Origin: Desulfobacterales bacterium
GTDB taxonomy: Bacteria > Desulfobacterota > Desulfobacteria > Desulfobacterales > SpSt-501
Direction of reading: 5' to 3'
DNA: 46,160 nt
Assembly: GCA_025454255.1 (NCBI GenBank)
Contig: JALOOU010000070.1
Location: forward strand, 1 to 46,160
Both the position numbers and the translations under genes were made by a program. The notes beneath the pieces were generated by a model. It was given only the letters and a program-made list of their open reading frames with translations, was not told where the DNA came from and searched no databases. Positions within the stretch are counted from its first letter, which is position 1. Each line of letters begins with the position of its first letter. Below are positions 26,243 to 34,319 of this stretch, piece after piece.

Positions 26243-26270
26243 GCCGCTGTGTGGCCAAGGCCACAGCGGC
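26243..26270. repeat. Long inverted repeat (hairpin)
   Basis: GCCGCTG and TGGCC on the left pair with GGCC and CAGCGGC on the right, up to 12 pairs with a 2-base bulge and a very small loop. No T-run follows on either strand. With the adjacent terminator-like hairpin it forms a two-hairpin arrangement in the leader of the minus-strand operon. Confidence 0.55.
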
Positions 26271-26410
26271 TGAGGGGCAACGCGCGGAGCCATTCGAGGT
26301 CGAAGCGTTTTCGGATTCAACTGTTTGATATTTATTATAAAAATATTAGACCGACTCGCGGCCGGCAGCCATGGCTGGAGAGGGCCCCCTCCGACAACCG
26401 CTGCCGGTAG

Positions 26411-26431
26411 CCGACATAATCCCGACATAAT
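26411..26431. promoter_or_regulatory. Tandem 10-base direct repeat, 11-base period
   Basis: CCGACATAAT occurs at 26411-26420 and again at 26422-26431, one helical turn apart, followed by ATTGACGGG. Spacing on the same DNA face suggests a regulator binding site. A promoter use of the CATAAT parts is possible. No known regulator is recognised. Confidence 0.35.
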
Positions 26432-26597
26432 ATTGACGGGTCTTTCGATAGTTCGGGGCCGTTCGTCGGCCGCTATCAGGCGTTGATCCACCCCCTCATT
26501 TGACCTTACCCCGCCCCGGGGCCCGCCGCCCCCGCACCGCCCGGTTTAAGATTTTCAAATTACATCGAAATAATTGCGACCGACCCGCATTTTTTTC

Positions 26598-26626
26598 TTG
26601 ACTCTTTAAAGGTTTTGGCTTTTAAT
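26598..26626 (+). promoter_or_regulatory. Sigma70-type promoter of the dcw cluster
   Basis: TTGACT (26598-26603), a 17-base spacer, then TTTAAT (26621-26626): one mismatch to consensus in each hexamer with ideal spacing. Transcription would start near 26633, about 30 bases before the mraZ ATG. It is the only strong promoter seen upstream of the 14-gene cluster and directly overlaps the MraZ boxes. Confidence 0.75.
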
Positions 26627-26651
26627 GGAGCAAAGTGGCGTAAAGTGGCGG
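26622..26651 (+). promoter_or_regulatory. MraZ operator: three 10-base-period boxes
   Basis: TGGAG (26626-26630), TGGCG (26636-26640) and TGGCG (26646-26650) repeat with a 10-base period; the last two are the longer units AAAGTGGCGT and AAAGTGGCGG. Known of the family: MraZ binds tandem TGG-containing repeats upstream of its own gene. The boxes overlap the -10 end and start site, the position expected for self-repression by MraZ. Confidence 0.78.
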
Positions 26652-26664
26652 AGATTCGACAGGC

Positions 26665-27111
26665 ATGTTCCGGGGCAGCTCATACCACACGATCGACGAC
26701 AAGGGGCGGATCGTCGTCCCCTCCCGCTTCCGGGTGCTCGCCCGCTCGGAGGAGGCCGACGGCCTCATGGTCTCGCGCATGGACAGCTGCCTGCTCGCCT
26801 ACCCCTTCGCCGAGTGGCGCCGGCTCGAGGAGCGCATCCTGCAGCTGGCCGAGAAGAGCGACACCATGCGCCGCTTCCGGCGCATCTTCATCGGCGGGGC
26901 GCACGAGTGCGGCTGCGACAAGCAGGACCGCATCCTCATCCCGCCGGTGCTGCGGCAGTACGCCGGCCTGGTCAAGGAGATCGTGCTGGTGGGGGTGCTC
27001 GACCACTTCGAGATCTGGTCCCGGGAGAACTTCGAAAACGAGAGCCTGATGCTGGAGGCCGAGCTCAAGAACCCGGAGGCCAGAAACGAAATCGCCAAGC
27101 TCGGGATCTAG
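26665..27111 (+). CDS. mraZ: Transcriptional regulator MraZ
   Basis: A 148-aa protein, the usual length. Two SpoVT/AbrB-type beta domains are visible: DDKGRIVVPSRFR at residues 11-23 and CDKQDRILIPPVLRQ at 84-98, each the conserved DNA-binding loop. MraZ forms a ring of subunits and represses the dcw operon by binding tandem repeats. Such repeats lie 14-40 bases upstream of this start. The ATG follows GGCGGAG at an 11-base distance; this weak SD overlaps the third operator box. It is the first gene of the dcw cluster and ends 4 bases before rsmH. Confidence 0.97.
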   Translation: MFRGSSYHTIDDKGRIVVPSRFRVLARSEEADGLMVSRMDSCLLAYPFAEWRRLEERILQLAEKSDTMRRFRRIFIGGAHECGCDKQDRILIPPVLRQYAGLVKEIVLVGVLDHFEIWSRENFENESLMLEAELKNPEARNEIAKLGI

Positions 27112-27115
27112 CCCC

Positions 27116-28057
27116 ATGGCGTACCGCCACGTGCCGGTCATGCGCCGCGAGGTGCTCGCCTATCTCGACTGCCGGCCGGGGCAGACCGTCGTGGACGGGA
27201 CGCTGGGCGGCGCGGGCCACGCGCGCGAGATCTGCGAGCGCATCGGCCCGGGCGGGCGGCTGATCGGCATCGACCAGGACCCGGAGGCCGTCGCCCACGC
27301 CCGCAGCGTGCTCGCGCCGTTCGGCGAGCGCGTGCAGCTGGTCCAGGAGAATTTCGCGAACATGGCCGAGGTCCTCTCCCGGCTCGGGGTCGGCGGGGCC
27401 GACGGCATCCTGCTCGACCTGGGCCTTTCGCTGAACCAGCTGGAGAACAGCGGCCGCGGGTTCAGCTTCCAGCGCGAGGAGCCGCTCGACATGCGCATGG
27501 ACCCGCGCACCGGGGAGAGCGCCGCGGAGCTGATCGCCCGCCTGGAGGAGCGCGAGCTGGAGCGGATCTTCCGGGACTTCGGGGAGGAGCGCCACGCCCG
27601 CGCCATCGCCCGCCGGCTGGCGGCCGAGCAGCGGCGCCGGCCCGTCCGCACCAGCGCCGAGCTCAGCCGCATCGTCTGCGCGGCCGTGCCCCGCGCAAAC
27701 GCCGGCCGCAGCCGCATCCACCCGGCCACGCGGGTGTTCATGGCGCTGCGCATCGCGGTCAACCGGGAGCTCGAGCGGCTGGAGGCCTTTCTCGAGGCGC
27801 TCCCGCGCCCGCTCAACCCGGGCGGGCGCGTGTGCATCCTCTCCTTCCACTCCCTGGAGGACCGGATGGTCAAGCAGCAGTTCAAGGCCCTGGCGCAGGA
27901 GCCCCGGCGCGACCCCTGGCCGGGGGAACCCGCGACGCAGCCCGGGGGCACCCTGAGAGTTCTGACCCGCAAGGTGGTCCGTCCCGGGCCGGATGAGGTC
28001 GCCCAAAACCCCATGGCGCGCAGCACCCGGCTGCGGGCCGCGGAACGGTTGAGGTAG
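27116..28057 (+). CDS. rsmH: 16S rRNA (cytosine-1402-N4)-methyltransferase RsmH
   Basis: A 313-aa protein (alias MraW). HVPVMRREVLAYL at the N-terminus and DGTLGGAGHA (27-36) form the SAM-binding region. GILLDLGLSLNQLE, GFSFQREEPLDMRMD and the C-terminal SFHSLEDRMVKQQF with MARSTRLRAAERL are all family hallmarks. It methylates N4 of C1402 in the ribosomal P-site region. There is no clear SD; it starts 4 bases after the mraZ stop and probably depends on coupling. Confidence 0.97.
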   Translation: MAYRHVPVMRREVLAYLDCRPGQTVVDGTLGGAGHAREICERIGPGGRLIGIDQDPEAVAHARSVLAPFGERVQLVQENFANMAEVLSRLGVGGADGILLDLGLSLNQLENSGRGFSFQREEPLDMRMDPRTGESAAELIARLEERELERIFRDFGEERHARAIARRLAAEQRRRPVRTSAELSRIVCAAVPRANAGRSRIHPATRVFMALRIAVNRELERLEAFLEALPRPLNPGGRVCILSFHSLEDRMVKQQFKALAQEPRRDPWPGEPATQPGGTLRVLTRKVVRPGPDEVAQNPMARSTRLRAAERLR

Positions 28058-28066
28058 GCCGCAGCG

Positions 28067-28363
28067 ATGAGCGCCCCCGCACCCAACAGCCGACGCCGAA
28101 GCCCCAAGCGGATCGCCCTGTGGCTGTCGCTGTTGATCGTCTTCATCGCCGAGCTGCTGGTGACCACCTGGGTACGGGTCCAGTGCGTCAACGTCGGCTA
28201 CGAGATTTCCGCCCTGAACCGCGAAACCCAGCGCCTGACCGAGCTCCAGGAGAACCTCAGGGTAGAGCTGGCGCGGCTCAAATCCCCCCAGCGCATCACC
28301 CGTATCGCGCGCGAGATGGGGCTGACGATGCCCGCCCCGGCGCAGGTGAGGGTACTGCCGTGA
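28067..28363 (+). CDS. ftsL: Cell division protein FtsL
   Basis: A 98-aa bitopic membrane protein with a basic cytoplasmic tail (RRRSPKR), one transmembrane segment at about residues 16-36 and a periplasmic leucine-zipper-like coiled coil at about 42-72. FtsL recruits and activates FtsW/FtsI together with FtsB. Sequence conservation in the family is low, so the call relies on size, topology and the rsmH-ftsL-ftsI order. Its TGA overlaps the ftsI GTG (GTGA). Confidence 0.9.
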   Translation: MSAPAPNSRRRSPKRIALWLSLLIVFIAELLVTTWVRVQCVNVGYEISALNRETQRLTELQENLRVELARLKSPQRITRIAREMGLTMPAPAQVRVLP

Positions 28364-30096
28364 ACGCCGCCAAGTCGAAATTCATCCGCCTGCGCATCCT
28401 GATCGTCGGGCTCACCTTCGCCGCCGGATTCGCGGTCATCGGCGGCAAGGCCCTGCTGCTGCAGCTCACCCAGGGCTCCTGGCTCTCGCAGAAGGCCTCC
28501 GGGCAAGTGGAGGAGTCGGTGCGCTCGGTCGGCAAGCGGGGGACCATCTTCGACCGCCGCGGCCGCGAGATGGCCGTCAGCGTCGATGTCACCTCCATCG
28601 CCGTGCGCCCGGCCCGCGTCAAGGACGCCGACGCCTCCGCCCGCGAGCTGGCCGGGATCTTCAAGCGGCCGGCGGAGGAGATGAAAGCCAAATTCACCGC
28701 GCGCAAGCCCTTCGTGTGGATCAAGCGCCAGGCGACGCCCAAGGAGGTCGAGGCGGTCCGGGGGCTGCGCGCCGCCGGCATCGAGTTCGTCTCCGAAACC
28801 AGCCGCTTCTACCCCAACCGCAACCTGGCCGCGCATGTGGTCGGCTTCACCGGCATGGACGGCAAGGGCCTGGAGGGTGTCGAGTTCTATTACGACGGCC
28901 ACCTGCGGGGAACCGACACGAGCAGCTGGGGACGGCGCGACGCCCTGGGCAACCGCTTCCAGTCGGAGCCGCCCGCGGACGAGGCCGCCAGCGGCAAGAA
29001 CCTGATCCTGACCCTGGACCAGGGGGTGCAGTTCGCCGCCGAAACCGCCCTCAACGAGGCGGTGGCCGCCACGCGGGCGCGCTCCGGCATGGCCGTGGTC
29101 ATGGAGCCCCAGACCGGGGCGATCCTGGCGCTGGCCCTGGCCCCGGCCTTCAACCCGAACGCCTACGAGGAGGTCAAGAAGCCCCTGTGGCGCAACCGGG
29201 CGGTGACGGACCCCTTCGAGCCGGGCTCCACGCTCAAGATCTTCGTCGCCGCGGCGGCGCTGGAGCACACGAGCCTCTCGCCCAAGACCACCTTCGACTG
29301 CGAGAACGGCACCTACCGCATCGGCCGGCACACCGTGCACGACGTGCACCGCTACGGCGTGCTCTCGCTTGCCGACATCATCAAGTACTCCAGCAACATC
29401 GGGGCGGCCAAGATCGGCGAAAAGGTGGGGCCGGAGAAGCTGCACCAGACGCTGCGCCTGTTCGGCTTCGGCGAGCGCACCGGGATCGACAGCCCGGCGG
29501 AAACCGCCGGGGTGCTCATGGCGGCGCGCAAGTGGAAGGAGATCGACGTCGCCGCCATCTCCTTCGGCCACGGGGTCTCGGTGTCGGCCGTCCAGCTGAT
29601 CAGCGCGGTCGCGGCCATCGCCAACGACGGCGTCCTGATGAAGCCGCGCATCGTGCAGGCCATCACCGACCGCCAGGGCCAGGTGCTGCAGCAGTTCGAC
29701 CCGGAGCCGGTGCGCCAGGCGGTGTCGCCCGCGACTGCGCGCACGCTCAAGGGGATCATGCAGACCGTGATGCTGCCCGGCGGCACCGGGACCCAGGCCG
29801 CCCTCGAGGGGTACACGGCCTGCGGCAAGACCGGCACCGCGCGCAAGGTGGACGAAAACGGCCAGTACGCGAGCGACCGCCACGTCGCCTCCTTCGTCGG
29901 CTTCGCGCCGGCGGAGGAGCCCCGCGTCGCCGTGCTCGTGGTGATCGACGAGCCCAAGGGGCAGATCTACGGCGGCGCGGTGGCCGCCCCGGTGTTCCGG
30001 AAAATCGCCCAGTCCACGCTCAACTACCTGAATGTTCCGCCGCGGCCCACGACCGACAAGCTCAGGGTCGCGCGCGGCGACGAGGGCCAGGGGTGA
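28360..30096 (+). CDS. ftsI: Peptidoglycan D,D-transpeptidase FtsI (PBP3)
   Basis: A 578-aa class B penicillin-binding protein. The GTG at 28360 overlaps the ftsL stop. An N-terminal membrane anchor (about residues 12-34) is followed by the RGTIFDRRGREMAVSV dimerisation domain. The transpeptidase domain has the three active-site motifs: STLK with Ser290 and Lys293, SSN at 344-346 and KTG at 490-492. No PASTA domains follow. It crosslinks septal peptidoglycan in the periplasm together with FtsW. Overlap with murE (GTGA) keeps the operon coupled. Confidence 0.96.
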   Translation: MNAAKSKFIRLRILIVGLTFAAGFAVIGGKALLLQLTQGSWLSQKASGQVEESVRSVGKRGTIFDRRGREMAVSVDVTSIAVRPARVKDADASARELAGIFKRPAEEMKAKFTARKPFVWIKRQATPKEVEAVRGLRAAGIEFVSETSRFYPNRNLAAHVVGFTGMDGKGLEGVEFYYDGHLRGTDTSSWGRRDALGNRFQSEPPADEAASGKNLILTLDQGVQFAAETALNEAVAATRARSGMAVVMEPQTGAILALALAPAFNPNAYEEVKKPLWRNRAVTDPFEPGSTLKIFVAAAALEHTSLSPKTTFDCENGTYRIGRHTVHDVHRYGVLSLADIIKYSSNIGAAKIGEKVGPEKLHQTLRLFGFGERTGIDSPAETAGVLMAARKWKEIDVAAISFGHGVSVSAVQLISAVAAIANDGVLMKPRIVQAITDRQGQVLQQFDPEPVRQAVSPATARTLKGIMQTVMLPGGTGTQAALEGYTACGKTGTARKVDENGQYASDRHVASFVGFAPAEEPRVAVLVVIDEPKGQIYGGAVAAPVFRKIAQSTLNYLNVPPRPTTDKLRVARGDEGQG

Positions 30097-31628
30097 AACT
30101 CGCGCACCTGATCGCAGCGCTTCGGCCGACCTCCGTGAGCGGGCTCGCGGGCGAGGGCCCCGATGTGGCCTCCATCCATTACAGCTCGCGCACGGCGGCG
30201 CCCGGCGGGCTCTTCGTCGCCCTGCGCGGGCTGAACGCCGACGGCCACGACTTCGCGGCGCAGGCCGTCGAACGCGGCGCGGTGGCGGTGGTCGCCGAAA
30301 AAGCCGTGGCCACCGCGGTGCCCGTGGTCCTCGTCGCCAGCACGCGGCGGGCCCTGGCCGAGCTGGCGGACCGCTTTTACGGGCAGCCCTCGGCCGCCAT
30401 GACGGTCGTCGCCGTCACGGGCACCAACGGCAAAACGACCACCACCTACCTCATCGAGGCGATTTTCAAGCAGGCCGGGCTGAGCGCCGGGTTGATCGGC
30501 ACGATCGAGACCCGCTACGCCGGCCGCAGGCTCCCCAGCCCGGTGACCACGCCCGAGTCCCTCGACCTGCAGCGGATCCTCGGGGAGATGCGCGCGGCCG
30601 GCACTACCCACGTGGTGCTCGAGGCCTCCTCGCACGCCATCGACCTGGCCCGCATCCACTGCTGCCGGATGGATGCGGCGGTCTTCACCAACCTGAGCCA
30701 GGACCACCTCGACTACCACGGCGACATGGCCGCCTACTGGGCGACCAAGAAGCGGCTCTTCACCGAATACCTCGCCAGCGGCCCCAAGGCCAGCCGGGCG
30801 ACGGCCGTCGTCAACACCGACCACGCCCACGGCCGCGAGCTGGCGGACGCGGTGCGCGGGCCCGTGATCCGGGTGGGGCAGGACGAGGCGTGCACGGTGC
30901 GCGGCGTGGAGCTCTCCTGCAGCCTGACCGGGATCCGCGGCGCCATCCTGCTGCCCGGCGGCCGCCTCGAGTTCAGCTCGCCCCTGGTGGGCCGCCACAA
31001 CATCGAGAACATTCTCTGCGCGGCCGGCGCCGGCGTCGCGCTCGGGATTCCGGCGGCGGCCATCCGCGCCGGTATCGACGCCCTGGCCCTGGTCCCCGGG
31101 CGCCTGGAGCGGGTGGGCCCCGGCGGGGGCCGCCACGTCTACGTGGACTACTCCCACACGCCCGACGCGCTGGAAAACGCGCTCTCCGCGCTGAGGGCGC
31201 TCGGCGCGCGGCGCATCATCTGCGTCTTCGGCTGCGGCGGGGACCGCGACCGCAGCAAGCGTCCGCTCATGGGGGAGATCGCCGGCCGGCTGAGCGAGCT
31301 CGCCGTGGCGACCTCGGACAACCCGCGCTCGGAAGCCCCCATGGCCATCATCGCTGAGATCGTGCCCGGGCTGCGCCGGGCCGGGGCCCGCGAAACGACG
31401 GCCGCCGAGACGGCCGGCCCGAAACACTTCGTGGTCGAGCCCGACCGGCGCCGGGCCATCGCCATCGCCATCGCCGCCGCGCGCCCCGGCGACACGGTGC
31501 TGATCGCCGGCAAAGGCCATGAGACCTATCAAGCCATCGGCGGCCGCACGATCCACTTCGACGACCGCGAGGAGGCCGCGGCGGTGCTTAAAAAGCTGGA
31601 AGCAGAGAGCATGGCGCATGGCGCATAG
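30093..31628 (+). CDS. murE: UDP-MurNAc-tripeptide synthetase MurE (meso-DAP adding)
   Basis: A 511-aa ATP-dependent ligase that adds the third residue to UDP-MurNAc-L-Ala-D-Glu in the cytoplasm. The P-loop GTNGKTTTT lies at 110-118. LEASSHAIDLARI and TNLSQDHLDYHG are family motifs, and DNPR at 409-412 indicates meso-diaminopimelate, not lysine, as substrate. The GTG start (30093) overlaps the ftsI stop. The last few codons run into the murE-murF gap, the only sizeable gap in this part of the cluster. Confidence 0.97.
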   Translation: MKLAHLIAALRPTSVSGLAGEGPDVASIHYSSRTAAPGGLFVALRGLNADGHDFAAQAVERGAVAVVAEKAVATAVPVVLVASTRRALAELADRFYGQPSAAMTVVAVTGTNGKTTTTYLIEAIFKQAGLSAGLIGTIETRYAGRRLPSPVTTPESLDLQRILGEMRAAGTTHVVLEASSHAIDLARIHCCRMDAAVFTNLSQDHLDYHGDMAAYWATKKRLFTEYLASGPKASRATAVVNTDHAHGRELADAVRGPVIRVGQDEACTVRGVELSCSLTGIRGAILLPGGRLEFSSPLVGRHNIENILCAAGAGVALGIPAAAIRAGIDALALVPGRLERVGPGGGRHVYVDYSHTPDALENALSALRALGARRIICVFGCGGDRDRSKRPLMGEIAGRLSELAVATSDNPRSEAPMAIIAEIVPGLRRAGARETTAAETAGPKHFVVEPDRRRAIAIAIAAARPGDTVLIAGKGHETYQAIGGRTIHFDDREEAAAVLKKLEAESMAHGA

Positions 31629-31632
31629 GGTT

Positions 31633-31698
31633 ATGCTTCTATCTCTTGTTGCTCGTTGCGTATCACTCGTTGCTCGTTGCTCGTTACTCGTTGCTTAA
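31633..31698 (+). CDS. Possible 21-codon upstream frame before murF
   Basis: An ATG at 31633, shortly after AGGG, opens a 21-codon frame ending in TAA at 31696-31698, one base before the murF ATG. It is largely made of the 7-base repeat, so the peptide repeats LVARC/SLLVA-like blocks. Coupled re-initiation at murF is conceivable because murF has no SD of its own. Expression is unproven. Confidence 0.3.
   Translation: MLLSLVARCVSLVARCSLLVA
31645..31693 (+). repeat. Seven in-phase 7-base repeats upstream of murF
   Basis: Seven consecutive heptads cover 49 bases: CTTGTTG, CTCGTTG, CGTATCA, CTCGTTG, CTCGTTG, CTCGTTA, CTCGTTG. Four are identical, two differ by one base and one is degenerate. They fill nearly the whole gap between murE and murF and end 6 bases before the murF ATG, where a ribosome binding site would be expected. 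Low GC compared with the flanks. Confidence 0.85.
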
Positions 31699-31699
31699 A

Positions 31700-33139
31700 A
31701 TGCTCTGGACGCTGACCGACATATTGCAGGCCACCGGCGGCGAACTGCTGTGGGGGGAGCCCCGGCAGGGGGCCGGCGGCGTCTCGATCGACTCGCGCAC
31801 GCTCTGCGCCGGCGAGCTCTTCGTCGCCATCCGCGGCGAGGTGCACGACGGCCACCGCTTCATCCCGGCGGCCCTCGCGCGCGGCGCCTCCGGCCTTTTG
31901 GTCGACCGCCGCGGCCGCGAGGCGCTGCCCGCCGAGGCCCGCCGGCCGGACCGGGTTTTCTGCGTGGCGGTGGCGGACACGACCCGCGCCCTGGGCGACC
32001 TGGCCGCGTTCCACCGCGGGCGCCTCCCGGCCGCGGCGGTCGCGATCACGGGCTCCAACGGCAAGACCAGCACGCGGCGGATGACCGCCGCGGTGCTCTC
32101 GCGGCGCTTCGCCACCCTGGAGGCGGACCGCAACCTCAACAACCAGATCGGCGTCCCGCTGACCCTCTTGCGGCTCACGGCCGAACACCGCTGGGCGGTG
32201 CTGGAGCTCGGCACCAACCAGCCCGGGGAGATCGCCCGCCTGGCGGAGATCTGCGCCCCCGCGATCGGCGTGATCACCAACATCGGGCCGGCCCACCTGG
32301 AGGGGCTGGGATCCTTGGAGGGGGTCCTGGCCGAGAAGTCCTCCCTGCTGCGCGGCCTGAGGCCGGGGGGCCGGGCGGTGCTGAACGCGGACGACCCGCG
32401 GCTGCGCGGGCTGCTCGCGGACCTGGGCTCGGCCGCGCTGGGCTTCGGCGTCTCCTCGGATGCCAGCGTGCGGGCGGTCGGCGCCGTCGAAACCGCGGCC
32501 GGCATCGACTTCGAGCTGGTGCTGCCGGATGCCGCCGCCGCCGTCCACCTCGAGGCCCACGGCCGCTTCATGGTGCAAAACGCCCTGGCCGCCGCGGCCG
32601 TGGGCAGCCTGCTCGGCCTGCCCGCCGCCGAGATCGCGGAGGGCCTCCGCCGCTTCGCCCCCGTGGCCGGCCGCATGCAGGTGAGCGAGCTCGCCGGCGG
32701 CATCCGCCTGATCGACGACACCTACAATGCGAACCCGGCCTCCATGCGCGCGGCCCTGGATGCGCTGACATCGCTGCGGGGCGCCGCCCGCGGCATCATG
32801 GTCGCCGCCGACATGCGCGAGCTCGGGGCCGAGGCGGCCGCCCTGCACCGCGACCTGGGCCGCATGGCCGCCGCCCGGGGCACCGCCAAGCTTTTCGTCT
32901 GCGGCGATTTCAGCGCCGAGGTGGCCGCCGGGGCCGAGGCGGCCGGCATGCCGGCCGCGGACATCCTCACCGGCTCGCGGGGGGAGATCCAGGCGGCGCT
33001 GCTCGCGGAGCTCAAACCCGGCGACTGGGTGCTGGTCAAGGGCTCGCGCGCCACGGCCATGGACCACGTGGCCCGGGCCATCCGGCAATGGGCCGAGGAC
33101 CCGGCGCGAACCTCCCAACCGCACGCGGCGAGGCGCTAG
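31700..33139 (+). CDS. murF: UDP-MurNAc-tripeptide:D-Ala-D-Ala ligase MurF
   Basis: A 479-aa Mur ligase that attaches D-Ala-D-Ala in the cytoplasm. The start MLWTLTDILQATGGEL at 31700 fits the family; frames opening at 31646 would only add repeat-encoded residues. The P-loop GSNGKTST is at 118-125. LEADRNLNNQIGVPLTLL, ELGTNQPGEI and DDTYNANPASM are conserved blocks. No Shine-Dalgarno is visible because the 7-base repeats occupy the site. It ends 3 bases before mraY. Confidence 0.96.
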   Translation: MLWTLTDILQATGGELLWGEPRQGAGGVSIDSRTLCAGELFVAIRGEVHDGHRFIPAALARGASGLLVDRRGREALPAEARRPDRVFCVAVADTTRALGDLAAFHRGRLPAAAVAITGSNGKTSTRRMTAAVLSRRFATLEADRNLNNQIGVPLTLLRLTAEHRWAVLELGTNQPGEIARLAEICAPAIGVITNIGPAHLEGLGSLEGVLAEKSSLLRGLRPGGRAVLNADDPRLRGLLADLGSAALGFGVSSDASVRAVGAVETAAGIDFELVLPDAAAAVHLEAHGRFMVQNALAAAAVGSLLGLPAAEIAEGLRRFAPVAGRMQVSELAGGIRLIDDTYNANPASMRAALDALTSLRGAARGIMVAADMRELGAEAAALHRDLGRMAAARGTAKLFVCGDFSAEVAAGAEAAGMPAADILTGSRGEIQAALLAELKPGDWVLVKGSRATAMDHVARAIRQWAEDPARTSQPHAARR

Positions 33140-33142
33140 CCC

Positions 33143-34222
33143 ATGCTCTACCACCTGCTCTACCCGCTGCACACGGTGTTCTCCGTCCTGAACGTGTTTC
33201 GCTACATCACGTTCCGGACGATCTATGCCGCGCTCACGGCGTTTTTCATCTGCTACCTGCTCGGCCCCTGGGTGATCGAGCGGCTGGCCCGCCTGCAGGT
33301 CGGCCAGTACATCCGCGAGGACGGCCCGCGGAGCCACCGGGACAAGGCCGGCACCCCGACCATGGGCGGTATCCTCATCGTGGGCGCGATCGGCCTCTCC
33401 ACCCTGATGTGGGCTGACCTCGCCAACCCCTTCATCTGGATCGTGCTGATGGTGCTCGTGGGGTTCGGGGCGATCGGGTTTCTGGACGACTACCTGAAGC
33501 AGGTCAAGAAGCGCAACCTGGGGCTGAGCGTGCGCGGCAAGCTGGCGATGCAGACGATCCTGGCGGCCGCCGCCGGCCTGGCGGTGTTCCTGGTGCCCAG
33601 CTTCTCGACCGAAGTGACCGTGCCGTTCTTCAAAACCGTCTCGCTGGAGCTCGGCGGGGGCTACATCCTGTTCGCCGCGGTGGTGATCGTCGGCGCCGCC
33701 AACGCCGTCAACCTCACCGACGGGCTGGACGGGCTCGCCATCGGGCCGGTCATCATCGCCGGGGTCACCTACATGATCTTCGCCTACATCGCCGGGCACG
33801 TTAAGATCGCAAACTACCTGCAGATCCCCTACGTCCCGGGCAGCGGCGAGGTCACGGTCTTCTGCGGGGCGATGGCGGGGGCCGGGCTGGGGTTCCTGTG
33901 GTTCAACGCCTATCCGGCCCAGATCTTCATGGGCGACACGGGCTCGCTCTCGCTCGGGGCCGCCCTGGGGGCGATCGCCGTGATCACCAAGCAGGAGATC
34001 CTGCTGGTGTTGGTCGGGGGGCTGTTCGTGATCGAGGCCCTCTCGGTGATCCTGCAGGTGGGGTTCTTCAAGATGACGCACGGCCGCCGGATCCTGCGCA
34101 TGGCGCCGCTGCACCACCACTTTGAGTTGAAAGGCTGGCCGGAGCCCAAGGTCATCGTGCGCTTCTGGATCATCGCGATCGCCCTGGCGCTCCTGGCCAT
34201 GAGCACGCTGAAGTTGAGATAG
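33143..34222 (+). CDS. mraY: Phospho-MurNAc-pentapeptide transferase MraY
   Basis: A 359-aa, roughly 10-helix inner membrane enzyme that makes lipid I from UDP-MurNAc-pentapeptide and undecaprenyl phosphate. [16 protein letters not shown], the aspartate pair in [21 protein letters not shown] and [15 protein letters not shown] are diagnostic MraY motifs on cytoplasmic loops. Its length is that of the family. It starts 3 bases after murF. Confidence 0.97.
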   Translation: MLYHLLYPLHTVFSVLNVFRYITFRTIYAALTAFFICYLLGPWVIERLARLQVGQYIREDGPRSHRDKAGTPTMGGILIVGAIGLSTLMWADLANPFIWIVLMVLVGFGAIGFLDDYLKQVKKRNLGLSVRGKLAMQTILAAAAGLAVFLVPSFSTEVTVPFFKTVSLELGGGYILFAAVVIVGAANAVNLTDGLDGLAIGPVIIAGVTYMIFAYIAGHVKIANYLQIPYVPGSGEVTVFCGAMAGAGLGFLWFNAYPAQIFMGDTGSLSLGAALGAIAVITKQEILLVLVGGLFVIEALSVILQVGFFKMTHGRRILRMAPLHHHFELKGWPEPKVIVRFWIIAIALALLAMSTLKLR

Positions 34223-34319
34223 CCCGGTGCGCGTCGCGCCCGGCTTCGGCGCGGGTCCGGAGACCGCCCTCCACCGGATCCGGCCCAAGCCGGGCGGGAC
34301 CGCCGCCGCGAGAAAACGC

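Larger units (their letters stand above)
26091..26597. other. Divergent intergenic region with hairpins and repeats
   Basis: About 500 bases separate the glycan operon (minus) from the dcw promoter (plus). From left to right it holds a near-perfect inverted repeat at 26132-26155, an AT-rich block at 26165-26198, a hairpin with T-runs on both strands at 26192-26231, a long hairpin at 26243-26270, a direct repeat at 26411-26431 and a composite hairpin at 26447-26477. No convincing gene lies in it. The promoter of the minus-strand operon must lie here or to its right, but I cannot place it with confidence. Confidence 0.6.

Noticed and set aside
26180-26491. Short open frames on both strands in the divergent intergenic region
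   Set aside because: They overlap hairpins and AT-rich blocks, show no recognisable family and have no ribosome binding site.
34227-34319. N-terminal extension of MurD from the GTG at 34227
   Set aside because: The 31 extra residues are low-complexity Arg/Pro/Gly and precede the conserved MurD N-terminus. It is kept only as an alternative start.
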